This document shows, piece by piece, positions 1 through 12,600 of a stretch of 64,000 bases of DNA (within the stretch, counting starts at the first letter, position 1; each line of letters starts with the position of its first letter). This DNA comes from Sphaerolaimus hirsutus. Taxonomy: Eukaryota; Nematoda; Chromadorea; Monhysterida; Sphaerolaimidae. Made by a program: the position numbers and the translations under genes. The notes beneath the pieces were generated by a model that was given only the letters and a program-made list of their open reading frames with translations, made no database searches and was not told the origin of the DNA. Location: the NCBI GenBank assembly GCA_964036195.1, contig OZ038453.1:27718997-27782996 (forward strand), given 5' to 3'.

Positions 1-218
1 CGTTCGAACGTTTTTGCACGCTGAACTACAAACGCTGAAATCAATATCTAAAGAACACAACAGTTTTGAAGCGTAAAAAAATTCTACTCGCATGTGAATT
101 GCGCGAAATATTACAAATTCCGAAATTTTTACGCTTCAAAAACGTTGCGTTCTTTAGATTTTGATTTCAGCGCTTGTAGTTCAGCGTGCAAAAACGTTCG
201 AACGCTGAACGCAAAATT
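1..218. mobile_element. Palindromic CTGAAATTTTGC element, left end cut by window
   Basis: Inverted arms CGTTCGAACGTTTTTGCACG ... TGCAAAAACGTTCGAACG and a right end GCAAAATTTCAGTGTG. Confidence 0.75.
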
Positions 219-524
219 TCAGTGTGCGGTGCGCCATTTGAACCCTAGCTGGACTCAGTGAGAAAAACTTGAGAAAAACATTTAAAAAAAACTCTGGCCA
301 CCCCTACATAAAATTGAGAAGATTGGAGTGCATAAACTTGACAATCCTTAGTAAACTAGACAATCTTGAGACAAGCTTATGATGATCCTTATGGCCCGAA
401 AGCAAAGATGGCCCGGCAGTAGTAAAGACTCCCGTTTTTTAAATGTTTTTTTTAAAGGCGTTATCCACCCCCCCCCCCCAAACAAGTATCTATCCCAAAG
501 CCGAGCACCCAACCCCCCACCGAC

Positions 525-679
525 CGGCAAGTCTTCAAGTGTCTGTTGGCAGCGTGCCCAGTGGCGGGCAGGTGCAGCGGGGGCAGGCAGTTGTTGTTGT
601 CGGGGAGCACCCCCTTGACCCCCCTGGGCGGCACCTGCGGCACGCACTCGCTCACTTGGTCCAGGCCACTCGTTCGTGG
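525..679 (-). CDS. ASAP: ASAP exon 21, proline-containing tail
   Basis: The phase 0 frame encodes DQVSECVPQVPPRGVKGVLP and NCLPPLHLPATGHAANRH. This frame has very GC-rich third positions, like exons 12 and 15, which is why I prefer it to the also-open phase 1 frame. The acceptor is a 14-base C-run plus AG; the donor is GCCG|GTCGGT. The SH3 exon must lie to the left of the window. Confidence 0.65.
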
Positions 680-3600
680 CTGGGGGGGGGGGGGGTGAAT
701 TGATGTTTCTTGTGGTTTATTAAGTTAAATTTTTACAAAACTAAATTTCGTCCTTTTTTGTTGTTGTTTTTGTTGTTGAATTTTTCATTGAAATTGAAAT
801 TTCGCATTAAATTCAATTTAAATTACGAAAATTGTTCCTCACAGCACATCGAACAAAACGCCTCTGGTGAAATTTTAGTCCTAGTATCTTACACTAAAAT
901 TATCCTAGTAATGGTTGGGTGAATTAGGGTGAATCCTAGTAACACTGGGAGATTTGCCACCCTGCTGATAGTCACTATTCTTTGAATATTTAAAGCCTAA
1001 ATACTCCACTTCCAACATTAAATACAAATTACCGTATTTCCTAGAATTAACCCCACTTAAATTTGACTACAGAGCAGATGAAAAAATAACCCCTCGAAAT
1101 ACCCCCGTAAATAACATCATGTATGCGATGTAAACACAGGATGTATAAATTGCTACCAATTTGTATCGCAGCTACACATGAACTAGTTTGTGTAGATGTA
1201 TAAATACGTGTATATGTCCAATTATAGCCGTATTTTGTCACATTTATTACCATGTAAAAGCCTATTCTTAACCTTCAGAAAACTTCTGGCAAAATAATAA
1301 ACCCCAATCAATTCAACCCCCTCAAAATTTGCCGAAGAAACAATAAACCCCCGGTGGGGGGGGGGGTATTCCGTCCGAGGAAATACGGTAACAAACACAC
1401 ACACATAACCAACATTAGCCTGATTACTCGACCTGGGCAAAGTAGCCCTTTTGTGGACCCCTGTACCAGCATGCAGCATCGAGTGGGTCCAGTCTTTGGC
1501 ACCACTCTTTTCATTGTTGTGCATGTGCAGGCCAATGTCGTCGGAGGTCAGTTCTGCGGGGGCACTCCCGGACACTGGGATGTGAGATGGAAAATGTCAA
1601 ATGTCAAGTGTCAGGGAAAGTGTCAAGTGTCATGCAAAGTGTCAAAAGTCATGCAAAGTGTCATAAGTCATGGAAAATGCTGTGCAAAATGGCAACTTGG
1701 TTATTTTGCACAGCATTTTCCACGACTTTTGACACTTTGCATGACTTTTGACACTTTGCTTCACATTTGACATTTTCAATGACTTTTGACACTTAACATG
1801 ACATTTTCCATTCCCATGTCACTTGACACTTTCCAGTTCACTCGCCAGTGTCCGGGGGTACCACCTGACGTAGACCGCTGGTAGAAGTGCGCCCCAGCCG
1901 CTGCCCCATTGCCAGTGCTCTGTCTCTTCTCGTGGGGTATGGTGTACTTATCCTCCACAGAGGGCCTTGCTGATTGGCCAGGTGCCAACTTTGCGTGTGC
2001 GCTCAGGTGGGGGAATCTGCGTGATGAAATGCTGTTTTCGTGGAATGCAGTATGCATATGGCAGGTATTTATCAAGCACATAGAAAAGGTACACAATTGT
2101 TGTTGCCCCGGCCGGGACTCGAACCTGGGACCTAACACTATGCGTGTGAATGCTCTAACCGACTGAGCTACCAGGATGCCACATTTTGCACCACTACAAA
2201 CTTCAGCAGAAAATTTTGGTAAAATTCAGAGTAAAGCACAGCACATAATAGCACAGCAATATAAAATCAAGAACTACAAAGACATTATTTTATCAAATAA
2301 TTTGTATCTCCGGTCCGGTCAATTAGGACACTGGCTGTTTGGTGGCACACTCACCAAAATTCCATATAAGTTTTGAACGAAAAAATGGAGGTCATCATCT
2401 GTATTGTAAAAAAACAGACGACATTTTGCACCATCCCCAAAACCTCAACTAGCAAACCAAAACCAAACAATCGAAACGCTCACCCCTTTACCAACTTCTT
2501 GGGCGGCAGCGGGGGCGGGGGAGGGCTGCTGCAACTACTGCCCCGTTCCAGCCGGCCACCCCCCTGCCTCTGCTCTGTGCTCTGAGACTCACTCGCACTG
2601 TGGCCTGTGGGGGGGGGGGGGGGGGTGAGTGCATGCACAAAGGAGCAGCCCATACAAGTGGGACGTAGGTTCCCTAGACATGTAAACCGCTGGTCATGTA
2701 AACCCGACGGGCGTGTAGCAGCGGCGTATATGTTACGACAAGAAAGTGGTTACTTGTCACTTTTCAACTTTTAGTGTCACTTTTTTCCTTATTTTTAAGT
2801 GATGATCAGTTGTAAGTAAAGTAAAAAAATGACAAGTCAAGCCCTTACTTGTCCCTTTTTGATTTTACTTATAACTGATCAACACTTTAAAAGTGAAAGT
2901 TACGAGAAAAGTCAAATTTGTGACAAGGGTATTTTGAGGGCGGGGGGTATCTATAAAATACGTACAAGAACACATATTTATGTAGATCAATTAGTGTTTT
3001 TATTTACGGCCATGTACCCTGCCCGCTTAACATTTGCGCCAACTACATGTCCACCGGGTCTACATGCCCAGCGGGTCCCATGTCCTCGGGCACAGGATCA
3101 CAAACAGACCCCCCCAGCACAGACCTTTCCCCCCCTGCCCCCTTCTCAGCTGCACGTGCCCATACAGGTGCAGGGCGGTAAGCGGCAGTCGAACCTGCAG
3201 CGCAGCCCTCTGACTGGGTTTACGCGTTTGCGTCGCGTGTAGTTGGCTGGGCGACCGCTCTGTGCTTCCTGGGGTAGAGTCGAGTTCGAATTGGGAGAGC
3301 TGTGGGGGGGGGGTTATGGTATGATATGAAACACAATGTGAACTTGTACAAGGCTATTTTGATGGGGGTTTGCCCAGCCCCCCCCCCCAAAAAAAAAAAA
3401 TGCTTGTACTGGAGATTACCCATCTGGGGATAAATTTGGGTGACTTCGCCCCGTTTTTCAGCCAAGATCGCTGATTTTTGCAACTTAACCTCCATTTTCA
3501 CTTTCAAAATAACCTATTTTGAATTTTAGCGTTTTAGAGAAAACTAAATGTTCGCCGTTATGCATTCAAGACGAAACTGGCATCTCGGCATAAGTATGGA

Positions 3601-6600
3601 CACTGTCTAGGGTTCAGACGATATTTCGTATCGAATTTCGGATATCGACTGTTTTTTTCATATCGAAAATTTTGAGAAAATAGCGAATATCGATATCGAA
3701 AATCGAGTTTCAGAAAAAAATCGAATATCGATATCGAAGTCGTATCGTCCAAACCCTAGCACTGTCTTTGGCGTGATCTTCCCTCACCCCTTCAAAAAGC
3801 TACACCACATCTACCTTACTACCATTTTCCCAACCCCACCCCCCCCAACCCACCACCCTCCTAGTACTCTCACACTTATTCTTCTCGGCCAACCCCCCAG
3901 CAGTCAATTTATGCGTAATGTTCAGCAGGGTCACATCCGTGGAGGGGTGCCTCAGTAACAGCTTGCAGTGCTCGGCGCGGTCGCACAGGGCGCACACGTG
4001 CAGGGGGGTGTCCCCGGTTGAGGTGGGTTTGTTCGGGTCCGAGCTGGGGGGGGGTGATGGAATGGGTGCAGGCGGTGGGGGGGGGGTAAATTAGGGTTGG
4101 GACGATATGACTTTTCGATATCGATATTCGATATTCGATATTTTTTTCTGAAAGTCGATATTCGATATCGATACGATATGGACCCTCGATATTCGATATC
4201 GATATTCGATATGAAAATATGCTCGATATTCGATATCGATATTTCGATATTTTCGATATTTCGATATTTTAGTACAGCGGGGCATATTGTATTTCCATTT
4301 GGACACAAACATGGTTGATAATCTTTTTAAATGAGGCTCACAACAGTTGAAATGAGGTAATGAAATGAAAACAGGATGAATCAAATTATATAAGGTGAAA
4401 AATTATTAAGCAAACACTTCAGGTCATACTTGTGACTAGGGGTGGCTGGTTTTTTACATTTTTAAAAGGTTGGTATTTTAAAATAAACAGCCAAATTTTT
4501 GAGCCATGCTGCCATGCAAAGGTTTGGTGAAATGGTTTCCTTGTGATGCAGTTTGCTGTGTTAATATCATATATTTTGTAAGGATGTGTATACATTACCC
4601 TTGATATCCTACCTTTGATAGCTCAATGTGAAAATAACATGGCATTTATATTAGGGTCCAAACGGGATCCCGATCCCGATCCCGGATCCCGTGAAATTCC
4701 GGGATTTACCAGTCCCGATCCCGATCCCGATCCCGAAACCCCAATCCCGATCCCGATCCCGATCCCGAAATCTAAAAATACCAATCCCGATCCCGATCCC
4801 GATCCCGAAAATTTTCAAATCCCGATCCCGATCCCGAGAAACTCCCAAGTCCGGGATCCCGATCCCGGAAAAATTAGTGGAAATAATAAAAAGTGAAATA
4901 ATGACGTTTTTGCATGCAAAAATGTGCAGGCAAACCCCCAGCGTCAATTTTATGCCACTTTTCTGGCATCCAACAGTGTTTTGAGACCTTTATGAACAAC
5001 TGTGAATGCCAGAAAAATGGCCAAAATCTCTATCCCTAGAACCCAATCCCGATCCCGGAAAAATGCCAATGCCAATCCCGATCCCGATCCCGTGACCCCA
5101 ATCCCGGCCAATCCCGATCCCGATCCCGATCCCGAAATCTCAAAAAACCAATCCCGATCCCGATCCCGAAACCCCAATCCCGATCCCGATCCCGAAATCT
5201 CAAAAAGTGAATCCCGATCCCGATCCCGATCCCGAAAAGTCAATCCCGTTTGAACCCTAATTTATATATGATATATTACTTTGTGCATTCATAAGCATAC
5301 GTGTTTGGCTGCAGCATCCACTTTTTGTTGGCTTCAGCCACTTTTTATGGGATCACAAATACCTGAAAAGAATACCAGAATATCGAAAAATATCGAAAAA
5401 ATGGTCGATATCGATATTCGATATTTTTTCAAAATTTTCGATATCGATATTCGATATGAAAAAATGGTCGATATCCGATATTCGATATTCGATACGATAT
5501 ATCGTCCCAACCCTCGGGTAAATACCTACCTTTACCGAGGTAGCCCCCCCCCCCGAGGGATTTAAGAGTGACAGGCTTCAAACTATGATGAAATATTGAA
5601 AATGAAGATGAAAATGGATGATAAAATATTTAGACGAGAATCGAAGAATTAAAATCAAAAACATTCCATCCAGAAGGATAGTACAACAAAGACAGTATTA
5701 TCCACTTCCGAAGCCAGTATTTTATAAACGTTATCTGCGCTGGGCATAAGTGTTGTGAATTTTGCAAATTTCCGGTTCCGGTTCTCGGAATTCGTTTCCA
5801 AAACAATTCTGTCCCTGTACCGGTTCTTCAAAATTTCCGGCTCCGGTAGTAAACCCGGTTCCGGTCATCAGTCCCAAAATAAACTCGATCCCTCAATTCA
5901 GTTCCGTTCACTTTGAATCAGTGCCAATTCCCAACCCCAGTCAAACATGCCAGCCTACCCCCCCCCCCCCCCCCCCAACCCCAACCCACCCCCCACACCC
6001 ACCCGTGTGCGAGCAGTAGTTCGAGGATGGGCAGGCCGCTGCACTGCGTGTCGGCGCGGATCAGGTGCACCAGCGCCGTGTCCCCGCTGCCCGAGCCCTC
6101 CTGGGGGGGGGGTATGGGGGGTTGTTTTTATCAATTATTTTTTATTATTGTGTGTTATTTTATTTGAATTTAGTGATTAATTGAGCAATCAATAGATTTT
6201 GTGTGACTATTTTTCCTCATAGGATGCAAAGAAAAACATGTCACACTAATGCAACCCCACTTTTCACATGAAATATAGAATATTTGAAACGTTGCTTTAT
6301 ACGTGACACAATGAAGATTTCGATTCAACAAATAACTCGAAAAATACTGGTGATTGAAAAAAGGGTTTAAACGACCACGTTCAAATGTTTAAAAATCTTT
6401 AAAAAAACGGTTTTATATTAATAGTTGAGTAAGAGAATACGGGTAAATCAGACAGTACTTTGTGGTTACATAAATATAGCCATACAATAGCTTTGGAGCC
6501 ATGGGATAGCATTAGTAGTGGTGATAACTGCCAAAAATATCGATTTTGTTGTCTATGTTGCGTATATCGTGTTTTGTCAAATGTTTGCCACTTAAACAAA

Positions 6601-9600
6601 TATGTCCATGAAAAAGACATCAGATGCTCTTGTAAAAAAAAACGTTAAAAGCCAACACTAAAAAACACAAAAAAATCCTCTAAAATCCGTACCAGTGACC
6701 AACCCTATGCGTCCACTGTTCACTGAAATCATATCCAGCGACTATAGCAGCCAAAATAACACCCACATCCCTTTTAGCAATGGCCGTGCGAACTGCAGAG
6801 TGGGGAAAATGGCAACTCGTATCCGCGAACTTGCGTTCCGCGTACTTGCGACCAATGAACGACATTCGTTCGTCGCTGCGACAAAAAAGGCGGAGTTTAC
6901 GGGAGAACTGCACACAGTTGTGAGGGGAATTTTTTTTGAAAAGTTTCATATTTTAAGGAATTTTTTTAAAAGTATTTGTGGGAATTTTTGCCTTGAAATA
7001 TAAAATATGACTATCAATTATCAAATCAATTTTTTTTGCAAATTATATGACTATCAAATCAAATCATTTGCCGTCACTAATTGTTGATGTAAATACTGCA
7101 ATTACAGATTTGTGTCGCTACGAAAATGCGGCAGAATATCACAAAACTGATAAATAATATTTATACCCATTTGAGTGTACCGAAATGAGCTGCGTTAAAA
7201 ATGCTTTCTGATAAATCATTCCAGCGGATTCAAATGATTACAAAGAAATTTATCGGTTATTAGGAATTCGGGCGTCAACCAGTGGGGTCAGGCCAGTTAC
7301 GCATGTAAACCCATCACGCATGTAGACCCTTTATAGATACATTATGCCAGCAGGGGTAAGAAAGGGGGTAGGTAACCCCACCCCAAACTGCCCAGCTATG
7401 TATCTTTCTATCCCAGAGGCAATTTTTTGGCGACTTTCCCCTAAACTGCCCCCAGCATGCCACATATAGTGAAATGCGTGCCGTGTCTACATGCGTGATG
7501 GGTTTACATGCGTAACGGCACAATGCCAACGAGTAATCAGTGAAATCCGTGGAAATGAAAGAATAACAAAAACTGAGCATTTCTAGAATAATCAATAATA
7601 ACCAAAATTACAGAAAACAAACCTGGAACAATCTGGGGTAATTTTCTCGGTGCATGCCAAATTTTTCTCCAGGACCCCGTTCAAAATCTTGTTGCCAACT
7701 GCTAACGGCACCTGAAATGAAGTGACAAGTTTTTCACACCGAAATGAGTTTCTTTTCTAAATCATAGCTCCTGTAAAGCAGCGTACAAAATGTGAAAAGT
7801 CCTGTATAAATGTAAAAATGTAAAATGTAAAAATGTAATAGTCCATGTAAAAACGTACGGTGACATTTAACATTCTTTCATAAACACTTCTTTATAATAT
7901 TTCCTAATTATTTCACAGATTTTACATTGTGACCGTTGCATAAATGTCTAATAAAAAATGGGTAAAATATGATTAAGTATGCAACCCTATTTATGTCGTA
8001 AGCAAGCAGTGCTGAATGGGGCTGGGACAATATGACTTTTCGACATCGATATTCAATATTTGAATCTGAAACTCGATATTCGACATCGATATGCGTCCTC
8101 AATATGGATATCGATTTGGACATAAATATTTTTTTCAATTTTTTTCGATATCGACACTATATATACACAACTTTCGGTATTCTTCACGAGTACGACACAC
8201 CATCCCTCCCCCACCTGCTAGCCCCCCCCCCCAACAACATACCCTCTACCCCTCATTGCCAGTAGGATTCAAACGGGATCCCGATCCCGATCCCGGATCC
8301 CGTGAAATTCCGGGATTTAGCATTCCCGATCCCGAAACCCCAATCCCGATCCCGAAAACTTTCAAATCCCGATCCCGATCCCGAGAATCTCCCAAGTCCG
8401 GGATCCCGATCCCGGAAAAAATAGTGGAAATAATAAAAAGTGAAAAAATGACATTTTTGCGTGCAAAAATGTGAACGCAAACTCCCAGCGTCCATTTCTG
8501 GCATCCAACAGTGTTTTGAGACCTTTATGAACAACTGAGAATGCCAGAACCGTGACGAAAATCTCTATCCCTAGACCCCAATCCCGATCCCGAAAAAATG
8601 CCGATCCCGATCCCGTGACCCCAATCCCGATCCCGATCCCGAAATCTCACAATACCAACCCCGATCCCGAAACCCCAATCCCGATCCCGAAATCTCAAAA
8701 AGTCAATCCCGTTTGAACCCTCATTGCCAGCTCCTCCAACAACCCCCACCCCCCTCACGAGCGTCTCCCTAGTGCCGAGGGTGTCCAACAGTAGCGACTG
8801 CACCCTGCTGAGCTGGACGCCGAGTCTGCGGTGACCCCCCGCGCACTGTATGCACAGCACGGCGCCCCAGTGCACGCACACCCAGTGCAGTTCTGCAACA
8901 TGGGGGGGGGGTAAAGGGAGGGGGGTTAAAAGTACTGAACTTTTTTTAAAGAAAATGTAAAGGTTTTTATTTTACTCACACATTGAGTACAGAAAACGTA
9001 AAACGTTTTCTTTCCTGACGAGTATTTATTAGGACAATGTCCTATGTTTGTCACTTTCTGTCTGGCAAAATGACGTTTTCTGTCCCCTTAAAATACGTTT
9101 TCTGTACTCGCGTAATTTGAAAAAGTACGCGAGTACCGGTATTTTTTCGGGAGTACCTTATTTACGCAGTACGCGAGTATACGTATTTATCGAGTAAACG
9201 TAATTAAGTTTTCTAGTGATGTAAAAGCGCCATGGCGCTAGCGCCAAAGCAAAAAGCGCCATGGCGCTTTTGGCGCTTGACGCCTTTTTGCTGTGGCGCC
9301 ATTGGCGCTTGGCGCTGTGCTACGGAAAAGCGCCATGGCGCTGTTGGCGCTTGGCGCTATGATGCCCTGGCGCCATTGGCGCTTGGCGCTGGCATTTTAA
9401 AAAGCGCCAAAAAAGCGCCAAGGAGTTCAAAAAATAGATCATTATTTTATGTTAAAAGACCTTGTGTGCAAAATTTTCACAAGTGAATGTGTTACTGCAC
9501 ACACAGCAAAAAATGGATCCGTGAAGCGTGTGGAAGCGGGCTGGATGCGCGTGAAGCGGCGCGCTTCCACACGCTTCCACCAACATCACGAGATTCTGGG

Positions 9601-12600
9601 TGAAGTGTCTTCCACACGCTTCACCTATCTTCACCACGCGCTTCACGCGCATCCAAACATGTGGAAGACACTTCACGGCGCTGGCGCTTCCACACGCTTC
9701 CCCCGCGTATTCATTTGCGTGGGAGCGCCATATTAAGAAGCGTGAAGTGCCTTCACGCATATTTTTGTGATGTGTGTGGAGGCGCTGGCAGCTTGGTGAA
9801 GCGTTCGGGAAGTGTTGGCGTGAAGACACTTCCCGACGCTTCACCGCGCATCCACACACCCATTTTTTGCTGTGACATGTATTCCAGGAAGAACAAACCC
9901 TCCACTTGCTTATTTTGCAAGGATATTCAAAAAAAATTCCCCAAATAATGGGCCTAATGGTTCCCATCACAATTCAAATCTTGCTCACGAGCCGACGAGT
10001 ATTGCATTGTGTTGAAAATAAAGTTTTGTTGTTGTTGAATAAAAAGGTAAATAGAATGGTAAAATGTCTGAATGCTTCAAACTGTAGAGGCCCAAAAGTA
10101 AATAGATGTCCAAAAGATGTCTGGAAGAATCACATGGTGCACTCCCAAGCACCTCCAGACAGAAAACCCTGTTTCGACCCTTCGAACAGACAGGGGATGA
10201 TTTTGGGGCGGGTGCCAGGGTCTCATCAGTGCTCAGCACCCTTAGCCTACATAACCTACTTAACCTACTACAAAGCCTAACCGACAGGACCTAACCAATA
10301 CCTGCATTAGCATGGCTGCCTTTTGGGCAGCAAAAATTTTTGGCGCTGGCGCTATTGGCGCTTGGCGCCAACATCCTCTGGCGCCATTGGCGCTTGGCGC
10401 CGTGTTCTAGTAAAGCGCCATGGCGCTTTTGGCGCTATTTTGCTGTGGCGCCATTGGCGCTTGGCGCTCGCATGCCAAAAGCGCCATGGCGCTATTGGCG
10501 CTTGGCGCCAAAAGTCTGGCGCTTTTTACATCACTAGTTTTAACAATTATTGGTTAAAGAAGCTCAAAGGTTGGCTTTGTGAAGGATGTCAAAATCGCTA
10601 GTTTTGGTAATCAAAATCGCTAATTACGGAGCACTGTGCACACTGAGGTATTTGTGTCATTTTTTTCAAACGGATGGTGGGTTATTTGAAAAAGTTATTT
10701 TAATAAAAACCGTTTTGAGTTTTAAAACGTTTTTGATTGCAGCAGATGCGTCTTTCAATCATTTGAGACTGGAACTATTGATGAGAATACAACACTTTTT
10801 GACACCAAAATCCATACGTACGCGAGCACAGGACCCCAATCAGTGTTTGTTTTATTGAATAATTGCTACGATAAACCTGGAGCAATGTTTTTTTTGCACT
10901 TGCAATTTCCAATTTCGCAAATCGAGAAGCACAAAAGCGTTTGATCAGTGAAAAGTATAGTGCGAAATGACAAGTAAAAAGTCAAAGGTGAAGAAAGGTG
11001 TTAACTTCGAAAATTAATTCGCGTTTAACGTTTAACTTCTCATTTCACTTCTTCAATGTTTCTTTTTACGTCTCAAATTGCGGAATTAACCCCTGACAAA
11101 CCTTCATTGCCGCCACAATCTGCACACTCTGAATTACCCTCCCTGTTCAAAATAGCCTCAATTATCATCTGTTTAGTGGCCACGCCCACATCCATAACAT
11201 CTTTTATCCCAGTATACATTATATTGTTTACGACGCGAGAACTTTGCGTGGCGAAATTTTGGCACATGTCCAAGTTTGTGGAATGTTGCAGATGACCGGC
11301 GGGTAAGTTTTCATTGTGAAACAGGTCTTTTTGAGCTGACATTTTTGCCTCGCTGATGCCGTTCACCCAGCTGCGCATAAATAATAATGAGCATTTCGAT
11401 TAAATGCCGATGGTAGAATATTTTTGTCACGATATATTAGGGCTCAAACGATATGACTTTTCGATATCGATATTTTTTTATAACGCGATATTCGATATCG
11501 ATACGAAAGCGACCCTTAATATCGATAGTTCATATATATAGTCGAAAATAGTTGATATTCGACACAATACATCCTTTGATCTCCTACAATAAATACCCCA
11601 AAAATAGGCCAAAACGCACCGTTAACAAGTGATTTTTAAGGCGAAAATGGGTAAAAATGCGCTTTGAGCAAAAAAATTGGAACAAAATTTCACAAAAATC
11701 GCTCCAGATAGCTGGGCGATCTGGGGAGACCCCAAACCCCAACCCCCCCCCCCATTTGGAGACCCCAGGTAGTATTGCAAAGACAAACACAATGCACAAA
11801 CCGGTCAGCCTCCAGTGCGTTCTCCGCATGTAAATTGTAAGTTCTGTCGTAGCACACCAAGTCGAAATATTTCTCACTGGGGTTCAAGCGTTTGATGTCG
11901 CACGTTATTAGATTTATCACTGTCGGTGCTTCTGATTCCTGCGAGGGGGAATGGTTACAAGATTGTGCAAAAAATTGGCTGTATTGTTTGTAATATGCTA
12001 TGTAAAATGATATGTTTTGATAGAAAAAATCATGATATAATTCGAAAAAAAATATTGAAGGTTTTTTACATCTGTATTTAAAAAAATAAAACGGTTTTTT
12101 TTCAAAAGCTACCAAATATGGTTTTAAGTACTAGGGATGGAAAAAGCGCTTTTTTCAACGGCCCCGCTTTTTTAAAAAGCGCTGGGACTAGGGTTGGGAC
12201 GATATGACTTTTCGATATCGATATTCGATATTCGATATTTTTTTCTGAAAGTCGATATTCGATATCGATACGATATGGACCCTCGATATTCGATATCGAT
12301 ATTTCGATATTTTCGATATTTCGATATTTTAGTACAGCGGGGCATATTGTATTTCCATTTGGACACAAACATGGTTGATAATCTTTTTGAATGAGGCTCA
12401 CAACAGTTGAAATGAGGTAATGAAATAAAAACAGGATGAATCAAATTATATAAGGTGAAAAATTATTAAGCAAACACTTCAGGTCATACTTGTGACTAGG
12501 GGTGGCTGGCTTTTTACATTTTTAAAAGGTTGGTATTTTAAAATAAACGCCCAATTTCTCGCCCAAAGCCATGCTGCCACGCAAAGGTTTGGTGAAATGG

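Noticed and set aside
710-922. 70-codon AT-rich frame
   Set aside because: Low-complexity, inside an ASAP intron on the opposite strand, no splice or start support.
4660-5240. CRISPR-like direct repeats
   Set aside because: Six-base tandem words without spacers, within hAT-type termini, in a eukaryotic genome.
4615-5253. Open frames rich in DPDPDP or RSRSRS, resembling RS-domain proteins
   Set aside because: They are translations of the GATCCC repeat arms and occur in several frames on both strands.
9232-10601. Frames reading ALGAMAPWRFWRLAL repeatedly
   Set aside because: Translations of GCGCC palindromes inside a transposon; present in many frames and copies.
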